Shown here one piece after another: positions 24,094-33,634 of a stretch of 64,000 bases of DNA. Source of the stretch: Dickeya chrysanthemi NCPPB 402 (lineage in GTDB: Bacteria > Pseudomonadota > Gammaproteobacteria > Enterobacterales > Enterobacteriaceae); assembly GCF_000406105.1 (NCBI RefSeq), contig NZ_CM001974.1:4335974-4399973 (forward strand), in the 5' to 3' direction. The notes beneath the pieces were generated by a model, which was not told the DNA's origin, searched no databases, and saw only the letters and a list, made by a program, of their open reading frames with translations. Position numbers and translations under genes: made by a program. Position 1 is the stretch's first letter. Every line of letters starts with the position of its first letter.

Positions 24094-25245
24094 GTGAAGA
24101 TGAATTTACCCCCTTTTATGGAGCTCTACCGGGCATTGATCGCCACGCCGTCCATCAGCGCCACCGAGCACGCGCTGGATCAAAGCAACGAGACCTTAAT
24201 CAATCTGTTGGCGGGATGGTTTAGCGATCTGGGTTTTCATGTTGATGTGCAGCCGGTCCCCGGTACGTTTAATAAATTCAATCTGTTGGCTCGTCTGGGC
24301 GAAGGCAGCGGCGGGCTGCTGCTGGCCGGCCACACCGATACGGTGCCGTTCGACGACGGACGCTGGACGCGCGACCCGTTTACCCTGACCGAGCACGACA
24401 ACAAGCTGTATGGGCTCGGCACCGCCGATATGAAAGGCTTTTTCGCCTTTATTCTCGATGCGCTGCGCGATGTGGATGCCGGCAAACTGACTAAGCCGCT
24501 GTATATTCTGGCCACCGCAGATGAAGAAACGACGATGGCGGGCGCCAAGTATTTCGCCGAATCGACCGGCATTCGTCCGGATTGCGCCATTATCGGCGAG
24601 CCAACCTCGCTGCAACCGGTACGCGCCCACAAGGGTCACATGTCGAACGTGGTTCGTATTCAGGGCCAGTCCGGTCATTCCAGCGATCCGTCGCGCGGCG
24701 TCAATGCCATTGAGCTGATGCACGAGGCCATTTCCGAGCTGATGGTGCTGCGCAACACGCTGCAACAGCGCTATCACAACCCGGCGTTCCACATTCCCTA
24801 TCCGACCATGAATTTCGGCCATATTCATGGCGGCGATGCCGCTAACCGCATTTGCGCCTGCTGCGACCTGCACATGGACATCCGTCCGTTACCGGGCATG
24901 ACGCTCAGCGATCTCAACGGCTTGCTGAGCGAAGCGCTGGCGCCGGTTAGTGAACGCTGGCCGGGCCGCCTGACCATCAGCGAGCTGCATCCGCCGATTC
25001 CGGGCTACGAATGCCCGGCAGATCATCAACTGGCGCAGGTGGTGGAAAAACTGGTAGGGCAACCGACCGATGTGGTGAATTACTGCACCGAAGCACCTTT
25101 TATTCAGGAACTGTGCCCGACGCTGGTACTCGGCCCCGGCTCCATCAACCAGGCGCATCAGCCGGATGAATTTATCGACATGTCGTTCATCAAACCCACG
25201 CGCACGTTGATTACCCAGTTGGTGCATCATTTCTGCCAGCATTGA
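24094..25245 (+). CDS. argE: Acetylornithine deacetylase ArgE
   Basis: ArgE hydrolyses N-acetylornithine to ornithine in the linear enterobacterial arginine pathway. Started at the GTG at 24094 it has 383 residues, exactly the E. coli length, with an AGAGG ribosome site 9 nt upstream. An ATG at 24055 lies inside the ArgR operator, and an ATG at 24100 is the other option. M20 metallopeptidase zinc-site blocks are [36 protein letters not shown] and GEPTSLQP. It is divergent from argCBH. Confidence 0.96.
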   Translation: MKMNLPPFMELYRALIATPSISATEHALDQSNETLINLLAGWFSDLGFHVDVQPVPGTFNKFNLLARLGEGSGGLLLAGHTDTVPFDDGRWTRDPFTLTEHDNKLYGLGTADMKGFFAFILDALRDVDAGKLTKPLYILATADEETTMAGAKYFAESTGIRPDCAIIGEPTSLQPVRAHKGHMSNVVRIQGQSGHSSDPSRGVNAIELMHEAISELMVLRNTLQQRYHNPAFHIPYPTMNFGHIHGGDAANRICACCDLHMDIRPLPGMTLSDLNGLLSEALAPVSERWPGRLTISELHPPIPGYECPADHQLAQVVEKLVGQPTDVVNYCTEAPFIQELCPTLVLGPGSINQAHQPDEFIDMSFIKPTRTLITQLVHHFCQH

Positions 25246-25643
25246 TTTCGCCCGCCGATTTCGCCTACTGCACAGACTCATCACTTGCCCGGCTTTGAGT
25301 GCCGGGCAACCTCCTGACAGCCACGGGCAACTTCCTGACAGCCAAACCGTTAGTCTCAGCACCGCAGTCCCTCGTCGTTTCTGCCTTCTTAATTGCCGTT
25401 TTATCGTCCAATGGCTCGCCGCATGCTTGCTTTCCCCATCGCCCTAAGATAAGTGTCACTTATCAGCAAGCTTTTGTAATTAAATTTCACAAATTGCCTT
25501 TGTACCGGTTAAACAGGTACAACTGTAGGGATTAAAAGACGTTCATTGACGAACAATCGCGAACATGGCTAGATAACAGACAGTAACCACACAGTTATTG
25601 TGTGTAATAAATTTACAAAATCATGAGGTGGGTCAGGGTAACT
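25246..25643. other. argE-ppc intergenic region
   Basis: No gene is seen. A hairpin TTGCCCGGC / GCCGGGCAA (25285-25309) may end the argE transcript although no T-tract follows. Right after it a 20-bp unit (GGGCAACYTCCTGACAGCCA) occurs twice, one base apart, at 25304-25344. A 17-bp palindrome, GATAAGTG T CACTTATC, lies at 25448-25464. The A/T-rich 3' part presumably holds the ppc promoter. Confidence 0.55.
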
Positions 25644-28283
25644 ATGAATGAACAATATTCCGCCATGCGGAGCAATGTCAGCATGCTGGGTAAATTGCTG
25701 GGCGACACCATCAAGGATGCTCTGGGTGCTAATATCCTTGAGCGTGTTGAAACCATCCGCAAGCTGTCTAAAGCCTCGCGGGCCGGCAGCGAAACACACC
25801 GTCAGGAACTGCTGACCACATTGCAGAACCTGTCCAACGAAGAGCTGCTGCCGGTCGCCCGCGCGTTTAGCCAGTTCCTTAACCTGACCAATACCGCCGA
25901 GCAGTACCACAGTATTTCGCCGCACGGCGAAGCGGCCAGTAACCCGGAAGCGCTGGCGACGGTGTTTCGCAACCTGAAAAACCGCGACAACCTGAGCGAC
26001 AAAGACATCCGCGACGCCGTGGAATCGCTTTCTATCGAGCTGGTACTGACTGCACACCCAACCGAAATCACCCGCCGCACGCTGATCCATAAACTGGTCG
26101 AAGTGAATACCTGCCTCAAGCAGCTCGATCATGACGATCTGGCCGACTATGAACGTCACCAGATCATGCGTCGCCTGCGCCAATTGATCGCCCAATATTG
26201 GCATACCGATGAAATCCGCAAAATCCGCCCGACGCCGGTAGACGAAGCGAAATGGGGCTTTGCGGTAGTAGAAAACAGCCTGTGGGAAGGGGTGCCCGCC
26301 TTCCTGCGTGAACTCGACGAGCAAATGGACAAGGAACTGGGTTACCGCCTGCCGGTGGATTCGGTGCCGGTACGCTTTACCTCGTGGATGGGCGGCGACC
26401 GGGACGGCAACCCGAACGTAACCGCCGAAATTACCCGTCGCGTGCTGTTGCTGAGCCGCTGGAAAGCCGCTGACCTGTTCCTGCGTGATGTGCAGGTGCT
26501 GGTATCCGAATTGTCGATGACCACCTGCACGCCTGAGTTGCAGCAACTGGCCGGCGGTGACGAGATACAAGAACCGTACCGCGAACTGATGAAAGCGTTG
26601 CGCGCGCAATTAACCTCTACGCTGGACTATCTGGATGCCCGCCTGAAAGGCGAGCAACGCATGCCGCCTAAAGATTTGCTGGTCACCAACGACCAGCTAT
26701 GGCAACCGCTGTACGCTTGTTACCAATCGCTGCACGCCTGCGGCATGGGGATCATCGCCGATGGTCAGTTGCTCGACACCCTGCGCCGCGTGCGTTGCTT
26801 TGGCGTACCGTTGGTACGTATCGACGTACGTCAGGAAAGTACCCGTCACACCGATGCGCTGGCGGAAATCACCCGCTATCTGGGGTTGGGGGATTATGAA
26901 AGCTGGTCGGAATCCGACAAGCAGGCGTTCCTGATCCGCGAGCTGAACTCCAAGCGGCCGTTGCTGCCGCGGCAGTGGGAACCGAGTGCTGACACGCAAG
27001 AAGTGCTGGAAACCTGTCGCGTCATCGCCGAAACCCCACGCGATTCCATCGCCGCCTATGTTATCTCGATGGCGCGTACCCCGTCCGACGTGCTGGCGGT
27101 GCATTTGCTGCTGAAAGAAGCCGGCTGCCCGTATGCGCTACCGGTAGCGCCGCTGTTCGAAACCCTGGACGACCTGAATAACGCCGATAGCGTCATGATT
27201 CAGTTGCTCAATATCGACTGGTATCGCGGCTTCATCCAGGGCAAGCAGATGGTGATGATCGGCTATTCCGATTCCGCCAAAGACGCCGGGGTGATGGCGG
27301 CGTCCTGGGCGCAGTACCGCGCGCAGGACGCGCTGATCAAAACCTGCGAAAAATACGGTATCGCACTGACGTTGTTCCACGGCCGCGGTGGTTCGATTGG
27401 CCGTGGCGGCGCACCGGCCCACGCGGCGCTGCTTTCTCAGCCGCCGGGCAGCCTGAAAGGCGGCCTGCGCGTGACCGAGCAAGGCGAGATGATCCGCTTC
27501 AAGTTCGGCCTGCCGGAAGTCACCATCAGCAGTCTGTCGCTCTACACGTCCGCCATTCTGGAAGCCAACCTGCTGCCGCCGCCGGAACCGAAGCCTGAGT
27601 GGCATCACATCATGGATGAGCTGTCGCGTATTTCCTGCGACATGTATCGTGGTTACGTGCGTGAAAATCCGGATTTCGTGCCCTATTTCCGCGCGGCTAC
27701 GCCGGAACTGGAACTGGGCAAACTGCCGTTGGGGTCGCGCCCGGCTAAACGCCGTCCGAACGGCGGCGTGGAAAGCCTGCGCGCCATTCCGTGGATTTTC
27801 GCCTGGACGCAAAACCGCCTGATGTTGCCTGCCTGGCTGGGTGCCGGTGCGGCATTGCAGAAAGTGATCGACGACGGCAACCAAAACCAGCTCGAAGCCA
27901 TGTGCCGCGACTGGCCGTTCTTCTCCACCCGTATCGGTATGCTGGAGATGGTGTTCGCCAAAGCAGACTTGTGGCTGGCGGAATATTACGATCAACGGCT
28001 GGTGGAAGAAAAACTGTGGTCGCTTGGCAAACAGCTGCGCGAGCAACTGGCGAAAGATATCAAGGCGGTGCTGACCATCTCCAACGATGATCACCTGATG
28101 GCTGATTTGCCGTGGATCGCCGAATCCATCGCGTTACGCAACGTCTACACCGACCCGCTCAACGTACTACAGGCGGAGTTGCTGCACCGTTCACGTCAGC
28201 AGGACACGCGGGACCCGCAGGTCGAACAGGCTCTGATGGTCACCATCGCCGGCGTCGCCGCCGGGATGCGCAATACCGGTTAG
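25644..28283 (+). CDS. ppc: Phosphoenolpyruvate carboxylase Ppc
   Basis: Ppc carboxylates phosphoenolpyruvate to oxaloacetate, replenishing the TCA cycle. The 879-residue protein starts [17 protein letters not shown] like the E. coli enzyme (883). Catalytic motifs are intact: [14 protein letters not shown] with the essential His, [43 protein letters not shown] and the C-terminal GMRNTG. The start at 25644 was chosen by homology. ppc lies next to argE as in E. coli, though the E. coli orientation of the pair differs. Confidence 0.97.
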   Translation: MNEQYSAMRSNVSMLGKLLGDTIKDALGANILERVETIRKLSKASRAGSETHRQELLTTLQNLSNEELLPVARAFSQFLNLTNTAEQYHSISPHGEAASNPEALATVFRNLKNRDNLSDKDIRDAVESLSIELVLTAHPTEITRRTLIHKLVEVNTCLKQLDHDDLADYERHQIMRRLRQLIAQYWHTDEIRKIRPTPVDEAKWGFAVVENSLWEGVPAFLRELDEQMDKELGYRLPVDSVPVRFTSWMGGDRDGNPNVTAEITRRVLLLSRWKAADLFLRDVQVLVSELSMTTCTPELQQLAGGDEIQEPYRELMKALRAQLTSTLDYLDARLKGEQRMPPKDLLVTNDQLWQPLYACYQSLHACGMGIIADGQLLDTLRRVRCFGVPLVRIDVRQESTRHTDALAEITRYLGLGDYESWSESDKQAFLIRELNSKRPLLPRQWEPSADTQEVLETCRVIAETPRDSIAAYVISMARTPSDVLAVHLLLKEAGCPYALPVAPLFETLDDLNNADSVMIQLLNIDWYRGFIQGKQMVMIGYSDSAKDAGVMAASWAQYRAQDALIKTCEKYGIALTLFHGRGGSIGRGGAPAHAALLSQPPGSLKGGLRVTEQGEMIRFKFGLPEVTISSLSLYTSAILEANLLPPPEPKPEWHHIMDELSRISCDMYRGYVRENPDFVPYFRAATPELELGKLPLGSRPAKRRPNGGVESLRAIPWIFAWTQNRLMLPAWLGAGAALQKVIDDGNQNQLEAMCRDWPFFSTRIGMLEMVFAKADLWLAEYYDQRLVEEKLWSLGKQLREQLAKDIKAVLTISNDDHLMADLPWIAESIALRNVYTDPLNVLQAELLHRSRQQDTRDPQVEQALMVTIAGVAAGMRNTG

Positions 28284-28333
28284 TCACGGATGTCTGTTGC
28301 ATATCGAAACCGGGAGTACTCATACTTCCGGTT

Positions 28334-28362
28334 TATACACTCCAGATAATTCGAGTTACAGG
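28334..28362 (+). repeat. Fragment: terminus of a dispersed repeat
   Basis: TATACACTCCAG followed by ATAATTCGAGTTACAGG resembles the left terminus of the complete element at 59480-59748 (TATACCCTAAATAATCCGAG then TTGCAGG). Only this end is present. It directly abuts a transposase fragment. Confidence 0.6.
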
Positions 28363-28460
28363 AATATGCTACCCGGTGGCTGTGGTTTTATCATCATGAC
28401 CGTCCCAATATGGCACTGATTGGCTGTACACCGATGCAGCATATTCGGCGCACACACTGA
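28362..28460 (+). pseudogene. IS3-family transposase (OrfB) C-terminal remnant
   Basis: The plus strand translates to EYATRWLWFYHHDRPNM continued by ALIGCTPMQ and a stop at 28460. This is the C-terminal signature of IS3-family integrase-type transposases (compare WLWxYNxxRPNMALGGxTP). The frame is closed just upstream at 28349, so at least 200 codons of the catalytic domain are missing. It is a dead fragment. Confidence 0.8.
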
Positions 28461-28493
28461 TTCTGCTCATCAGCGCTGTTAAAAATGGAGGGA

Positions 28494-28580
28494 TTACCAA
28501 ACCGGCTTACCTGCTTGATTCAGTCTGCATAGCTGGAAAACATTTTTAGCTAGGTCGACGTCCAGAAATACGATATTCAT
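28494..28580 (-). pseudogene. IS110-family transposase N-terminal remnant
   Basis: From an ATG at 28580 the minus strand reads MNIVFLDVDLAKNVFQLCRL then NQAGKPVW and a stop. The DLAKNVFQL segment is the N-terminal DEDD-type hallmark of IS110-family transposases. Only 28 codons survive. Confidence 0.75.
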
Positions 28581-28637
28581 ACTCACTCTCCTGCTGAGGC
28601 GGCGACGGTTTTGACATAAAACGACATCCCCTGACCG

Positions 28638-29025
28638 TCAGACTCGGTGCATCCTAAGCAGGCAGCACATGGCTTTGATATTAAACTCAGCACGATGTTT
28701 TTCGATAAAGACAGCCTTCATTTCAGGCGCTTCGCCAAGTATGTCGCAGCCTTTTGGAGAATGGCCTACTCTTCATCCCATTCAGCCAATTTCCGCTTAA
28801 GACGAACAATTTTCACAAACATTTCTTATTCACGTACGTAAGAGGAATAACATTATTTATTCTATCGTGCCAAGCATACAACTGAGATTCATACAGGCTA
28901 AGTTCACAGGCAGCGTTGGCAACAGCAATACATTCAGCCAACTTCGGGGCTTCGTCGTGGAATTCGAGTGTGTACTTTAACGGGACGCTTTGCTGGTTGA
29001 TACTGGTTTTGTCATGAGTAATCAC
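28638..29025 (-). pseudogene. Decayed IS3-family element (OrfA plus start of OrfB)
   Basis: From 29025 the minus strand encodes KYTLEFHDEAPKLAECIAVA and then NAACELSLYESQLYAWHD, the helix-turn-helix start of an IS3-family OrfA. After a frame change it continues as RLKRKLAEWDEE, an in-frame stop, then AILQKAATYLAKRLK. From 28721 an OrfB-like start follows (MKAVFIEKHRAEFNIKAMCC), closed by a stop at 28638. Stops and frameshifts show it is inactive. It may be the other end of the element represented at 28362-28460, rearranged. Confidence 0.8.
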
Positions 29026-29291
29026 CTCTGGTTGGGAGCTTACTCACTTAGTCGCGAGCCCACTATTGCTGGGTAAGATCACCCACCTGCAAAATAAGTG
29101 AGAGCTTAAGTTACAGGATCTTTAATTCGGAGCCATATAGGTACTGAGATGATGCTTACGTTTGTTGACCATTTTAGATTGAAGAATCTGGTAAAAGCAT
29201 CCTACAAAATATACTGTCTCTCATCTTATCCGTCTAAACCTTTTCTTTTTGCAAAAGTTTTCATCTTTCGTCTATTGGTAAAGAGGTTCAA

Positions 29292-29621
29292 ATGTCCCGA
29301 GTTTATATCCATCCGAAATGGGATGAGGTTAGTCTGGAGCGTGTTCTTTTCGCGCTCAGCGATCCCATACGACTGAATATGGTAAGGATGCTGGCCTCCA
29401 GCACGAGAGTAAACAGCTTGTCACTTGGGCCCGGCATGCCAAGATCGACGATTACCCACCATACTCGCATATTGCGTGAATCAGGGCTGACGCGAACATT
29501 ACCAGATGGTCGTAACTGCTGGATCAGCCTGCGCAGAAATCTTCTTAATGAGAAATTTCCAGGGCTGCTTGAAATTATTCTGAAAGACCATAGTTTGGCA
29601 TCAGATACTAAAGGCAACTGA
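29292..29621 (+). CDS. ArsR-family winged-helix transcriptional regulator
   Basis: A 109-residue DNA-binding protein. LFALSDPIRLNMVRMLAS (about 15-32) and the recognition region RSTITHHTRILRESGLTR (about 50-68) form the ArsR-type winged helix, followed by a wing (LPDGRNCWISLR) and an FPGLLEIIL C-terminus. It lacks the paired cysteines of metal sensors such as ELCVCDL, so it probably senses an organic ligand or acts without a metal. The ATG at 29292 has AAGAGG upstream. It is convergent with the four-gene operon on its right, a candidate target of regulation. Base composition is AT-rich. Confidence 0.85.
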   Translation: MSRVYIHPKWDEVSLERVLFALSDPIRLNMVRMLASSTRVNSLSLGPGMPRSTITHHTRILRESGLTRTLPDGRNCWISLRRNLLNEKFPGLLEIILKDHSLASDTKGN

Positions 29622-29635
29622 TGCCAGAGTGAAGG

Positions 29636-30703
29636 TTATCCAAGTACTTCCAGTGCTGACTCTTTAGTCAATAGCTTTCTTTCACCACGGTGAGTGTAGC
29701 TGGCTGGTTCAGGAGTAACTGCGTGTTCTTGGATGTAATCCAGAGTTTCCTGTAGCCGAACCGCTGTTTCTAGACCTGGGAACGATTGTGACGGTGGGGT
29801 ACCGTCTTTCACATAGCCGTATACGTCACTGCATAGCTTTGACAGTTTATATATAGTGGAAAACTTCTCAACACTATTCTCTTGCCGTTCATTAATAATG
29901 ATATTTTCACTTCCATCTGAGTTTAGTGACCATATGCGAAGATGATCGCAGTCCCAAGAAGGGGTATCATATATAATCCTAGCATGGATAATTTCTCCAA
30001 TTTCATCCGTGAATGAAAAATCGACACTTCGCTGTCGCTGAATGTTCACAAAGCTACTAAATCCGGTAACTGGCACATTATTAAGCTCAGCTGTAAGCAA
30101 AACCGTATCGAGAATATGATCACCAGAAATGGAAAAATCAGACTTCACCCCTGATACACTTCTAATATCGAGTGAGCATTTTTCATTACATATCCAGGTT
30201 ATTAGATCCAAGGGGTGGATAACCTCACTTGTCACACCGCATGTAGGTCTGTAATCGTTGATACGATTTTTTCCCCAGACGAAATTGGCACGTACCAGTT
30301 TCCATTTCCTTTCAATAATGAGAGACTTTAGTAAAATAGTTGCGAAGGAATAACGTTCAACAAGGTCCAGCGCAAATCCGCTAAGGTTCTGGAGATTGTT
30401 GCAAGCCGTTTTCCATCCATCTCCTGGCGTCGCCAAGGGCTTCTCACAAAGAATAAAGCCATCATAGCTAGAAAGAGACTCAATAATATTAATATGCTGA
30501 TTATCCGTTGCACTAATAACGATAATTTCCGGTTTGAATTTTTCCAAAGCGACCTGGACACTCTCATAACATGGTAATTCATGCGAAATTTTCGTTCGGT
30601 TTACATATGCAAAATTAATTTTTTCTGTATGAATAACATTTTTGAAAGCAGAATAAAATCTATTTCCTGCATATCCAAGTCCAACAATAAGGATATTCAT
30701 CAT
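29636..30703 (-). CDS. Gfo/Idh/MocA-family NAD(P)-dependent oxidoreductase
   Basis: A 355-residue predicted oxidoreductase. The N-terminal Rossmann loop is ILIVGLGYAGNRF (residues 4-16), and the family's EKP motif is in ILCEKPLATPGDG (about 84-96), whose lysine is usually catalytic. Then comes an alpha/beta C-terminal substrate domain. Family members reduce or oxidise ketone, imine or sugar substrates; the substrate here is unknown. Its start overlaps the acetyltransferase stop by one base (TAATG), showing translational coupling. It is the last gene of the MFS-ALAS-GNAT-oxidoreductase operon. Confidence 0.83.
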   Translation of the reverse strand: MMNILIVGLGYAGNRFYSAFKNVIHTEKINFAYVNRTKISHELPCYESVQVALEKFKPEIIVISATDNQHINIIESLSSYDGFILCEKPLATPGDGWKTACNNLQNLSGFALDLVERYSFATILLKSLIIERKWKLVRANFVWGKNRINDYRPTCGVTSEVIHPLDLITWICNEKCSLDIRSVSGVKSDFSISGDHILDTVLLTAELNNVPVTGFSSFVNIQRQRSVDFSFTDEIGEIIHARIIYDTPSWDCDHLRIWSLNSDGSENIIINERQENSVEKFSTIYKLSKLCSDVYGYVKDGTPPSQSFPGLETAVRLQETLDYIQEHAVTPEPASYTHRGERKLLTKESALEVLG

Positions 30704-31194
30704 TAAATCTCACGTATGAATAGAGTTTCTTGTTCAGGAATGAATCCCTGTGCTATATAGAACGCTTTAGACCCTGGCGTTGACTCCAGTAGAATTTTTG
30801 AGACCTTTTTTTCAGAAAACCATTCTGTCAGCGACTTCAACAAAGAGGCAGCCACTCCTTGTCTTTGAAAGGATGGTGCAACGACTACTGACTGAACCCA
30901 GCCACAGTATCCTGATATACAATCTCGGGCAGGTGCCCTACGATCAATGATACCTGTCGAGCAACCAATAACTTTTTGCCCAATTAGAGCGACAAAAATT
31001 CTTATGCCCGTATCGTACTCCAGAACATCATAAAGCCATTGCCGGTACTGTTCCCTCCAGATATGCCGCTCTTCTTGTGTCCGGCATACGTAAGACGCAG
31101 AGGATGTTTGTTCAAGCAGGCAGGACCGAAGTCGGATCAAATCATCAATCTGATGTCTTTCAGCCTGTTGTATGAGGAAAGACTTTATATCCAT
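30703..31194 (-). CDS. GNAT-family N-acetyltransferase
   Basis: A 163-residue protein with the acetyl-CoA-binding motif A of the GNAT superfamily, WVQSVVVAPSFQRQGVAASL (about 99-118), preceded by the beta strands FVALIGQKVIGCSTGII. Such enzymes transfer an acyl group to an amine. Placed directly after the ALAS-like gene (start one base after its stop), it may acylate that enzyme's aminoketone product or protect the producer. This role is inferred only from context. Confidence 0.83.
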   Translation of the reverse strand: MDIKSFLIQQAERHQIDDLIRLRSCLLEQTSSASYVCRTQEERHIWREQYRQWLYDVLEYDTGIRIFVALIGQKVIGCSTGIIDRRAPARDCISGYCGWVQSVVVAPSFQRQGVAASLLKSLTEWFSEKKVSKILLESTPGSKAFYIAQGFIPEQETLFIREI

Positions 31195-32427
31195 TTATAC
31201 AGCCTCTTCCTTAATGCTATTTTGTGCGACAAGGGGGATCCCGAAGTATTCAAACGTTTCTCTCAGTGAAGATGCCAGATGCATAATTTGTTCGCGGGTA
31301 TGATTCGGTGTTGCGTTGATGCGAAAACGTTCTGTCCCGACGGGTACGGAAGGAAAGTTTATAGGTTGCAGATAGATATGATGCTCTCTCAGCAAGCGCT
31401 CAGCGGCTGCACGACATTTACCCGCATTTCCAACAAGGATAGGGAGGACGTGAGTACTAGAACACGGCATCACAGGGATCTTCATTTCACCGAGTGCAAA
31501 TCTGAGTAATGCCGAATTATTATGCAGACTTTCTCTTAATCCATGGTGGTCTTTTATATAATTAAGGCTGGCAAGACACCCTGCAACGATCGCAGGCGGT
31601 AATGAAGTGGTAAAGATGAAACCAGTGGCAAAGGAACGTATGGTATCAATAACGATTGCTGAACTCGCAATATATCCCCCGATCAGGCCAATAGCTTTCC
31701 CCATTGTTCCCTGAATAATATCAACCTGATCTGCAACATGCATTTCATCCGCTTTGCCTGCACCTCTATTGCCATACATACCTATGGCGTGCACTTCATC
31801 CAGAAAAGTCATGGCATTATATTTTTTTGCCAACCTGATTATTTCCGGTATAGGGGAAACATCCCCATCCATTGAATAAACAGATTCAAATACAATCAAT
31901 TTTTTACGCTCTAATGGATAAGAGGAAAGAATTTTCTCAAGATGTTTGACATCATTATGGAGAAATATCTCCTTCTGAACCTTTACGGCCCTTATTCCGT
32001 TAATTATTGAAGCATGATTAAGTTCATCACTGATGATGACTATATCATCCATCAGGTGCAAAAGGCATTGTAATGTCGCATCGTTGGAACTAAATCCGGT
32101 AGGAAAAACTAATGCAGCCTCCTTGTTATGCCATTCTGCCAGGCTAGACTCAAGCTTCTCAAAGAGTTCATGATTTCCGCCAATATTTCTAGAGCCCCCT
32201 GCACCTGCCCCATAAAGATCAACAGCAGTATGCATAGCTTGTCTTACCACAGGGTGTTGAGACATCCCCAAATAATCATTACTACACCATACTACAGCAG
32301 AAGAATGGTCTTCTGTAATATCTGCAAGAGGATACTTTCCACAAATTCTATTCAGCGTAACAAAATTTCTGTATTGGCCTGTTTTTTTTAAAGCATCAAC
32401 CTTTTCACTAAAGAAAATTTCGTACAT
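31195..32427 (-). CDS. 5-aminolevulinate synthase-like alpha-oxoamine synthase
   Basis: A 410-residue PLP enzyme that would condense an amino acid with an acyl-CoA, releasing CO2. It is most like alphaproteobacterial ALAS: QYRNF with Arg20, WCSNDYLGM, GAGAGGSRNIGG (73-84) and NHASIINGIR with His138. FLDEVHAIGMYG holds Asp210 and His213, IIQGTMGKAIG the PLP lysine Lys244, and the tail has QPINFPSVPVGTERFR. Where Rhodobacter ALAS has Thr83 this protein has Ser79. Enterobacteria make ALA from glutamyl-tRNA, so a role in a specialised metabolite is more likely than heme supply, though ALA cannot be excluded. AGGA precedes the ATG at 32427. Confidence 0.88.
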   Translation of the reverse strand: MYEIFFSEKVDALKKTGQYRNFVTLNRICGKYPLADITEDHSSAVVWCSNDYLGMSQHPVVRQAMHTAVDLYGAGAGGSRNIGGNHELFEKLESSLAEWHNKEAALVFPTGFSSNDATLQCLLHLMDDIVIISDELNHASIINGIRAVKVQKEIFLHNDVKHLEKILSSYPLERKKLIVFESVYSMDGDVSPIPEIIRLAKKYNAMTFLDEVHAIGMYGNRGAGKADEMHVADQVDIIQGTMGKAIGLIGGYIASSAIVIDTIRSFATGFIFTTSLPPAIVAGCLASLNYIKDHHGLRESLHNNSALLRFALGEMKIPVMPCSSTHVLPILVGNAGKCRAAAERLLREHHIYLQPINFPSVPVGTERFRINATPNHTREQIMHLASSLRETFEYFGIPLVAQNSIKEEAV

Positions 32428-32441
32428 ATTAATATCCTAAA

Positions 32442-33599
32442 TTATTGTGGAGTGTTATTTATGAAGTTTTTCATCAGATGGATAATAAGTGCTAAAAGAG
32501 CGACTAATATTGCAAACAATGGTAATGAGCTTGAGTGGTTATTGGCATTTAAAATAGTGGCACCCACCACCACCCCTATTGAACCACCTGCGTAGTTTGC
32601 TGATGAATTCCAACCAATCAGTGATACTGCATGTTCTGGTGCGTAATTGATCAGGGAATGCTGCTGCGGAGCGATACTTGACCATCCCGCGAGCCCCCAG
32701 AAAAAAGTACCCGCCAAACAAAAATACAATGAGCCATACCCAAAGGCGATAAAACTACTCACTAACAAAGTAATTAGAGTTAGAGTGGTTAACCAAGGGG
32801 AAATTAATCTGTCAATGACCTGCCCAACAAACATAGCACCGATTAATCCGCCAATACCCCAGGACCAGATAATCTTAGGAATTTCCTGACCCATACCTTT
32901 ATCTGCGCTGATTTCTGCGATAAAGGTATAAAGTCCCAAGGAAGCGATACCAGTCAGCACCGTGACCATCAGTGTCATCAGAGTTAATCTGGAGGCCAGT
33001 GCAGACAATCGCTCCTTAAAGGGAATAGCCTTTGGTGCTGAAAAGGTTAGTCTATTAAAAAGCATTCCAGCCATAGAAATTATGCCCAACAAGGCAATCA
33101 GCCCAATGGTAGCACGCCATCCAAATCTATTTTCTACCATCAGGCCAGCAGGAACCCCCAAGGCAGTGCCTACACTAAGTCCGGCAAGTACCAATGCTAA
33201 TGCCCTTCCCTTATGCGACTCGTCAACCATACCGGCCGCACAAGCAGAAGTCAGTGGTGAGAAGATACCCGCACCACATCCAGCAAGTAACCGAGAGAAC
33301 AAAAGCCAACTGAGGGAATGAGACAGCAAAGTTATCAAATTCCCTAAAATAAAAGTGACGATACCTGAAATCAACGCAAAACGAGCGGATGTTCGAGATG
33401 CAAAAACAGGGGCAAGTAAAGGAGCTGAAATAGCATAGGCTGCAGTGAATAATGCCACGCCTAAACCAATGCTGGCTTGTGTCGTTTGCAGGGTTATCGC
33501 CATTGACGGTAACAAACCTGCTAGCACATAGGCATCCAGACCAAGCGCAAACGTCCCTATGACCAGAGGCCAGAGCCGCCAGAGGTTTCCATTAGTCAT
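32442..33599 (-). CDS. MFS transporter, drug:H+ antiporter (DHA1)-like
   Basis: A 385-residue membrane protein with about 12 hydrophobic spans. The N-terminal half has GTFALGLDAYVLAGLLPSMA and the loop-2/3 and loop-4/5 features SRTSARFALISG and RLLAGCGAGIFSPLTSACAA. These fit DHA1 efflux proteins of the AraJ/NepI type. As the first gene of the operon, 14 bp before the ALAS-like gene, it is the likely exporter of the product. An AGGA ribosome site precedes the ATG at 33599. A perfect inverted repeat lies 36 bp upstream. Confidence 0.87.
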   Translation of the reverse strand: MTNGNLWRLWPLVIGTFALGLDAYVLAGLLPSMAITLQTTQASIGLGVALFTAAYAISAPLLAPVFASRTSARFALISGIVTFILGNLITLLSHSLSWLLFSRLLAGCGAGIFSPLTSACAAGMVDESHKGRALALVLAGLSVGTALGVPAGLMVENRFGWRATIGLIALLGIISMAGMLFNRLTFSAPKAIPFKERLSALASRLTLMTLMVTVLTGIASLGLYTFIAEISADKGMGQEIPKIIWSWGIGGLIGAMFVGQVIDRLISPWLTTLTLITLLVSSFIAFGYGSLYFCLAGTFFWGLAGWSSIAPQQHSLINYAPEHAVSLIGWNSSANYAGGSIGVVVGATILNANNHSSSLPLFAILVALLALIIHLMKNFINNTPQ

Positions 33600-33634
33600 A
33601 CTTATCCTATGTAAAATTCAACCTTGCTATAAAT

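Noticed and set aside
28813..29025. A 70-codon frame that could be called a hypothetical protein
   Set aside because: Its sequence is the beginning of an IS3-family OrfA interrupted by a frame change; it is annotated as part of a pseudogene instead.
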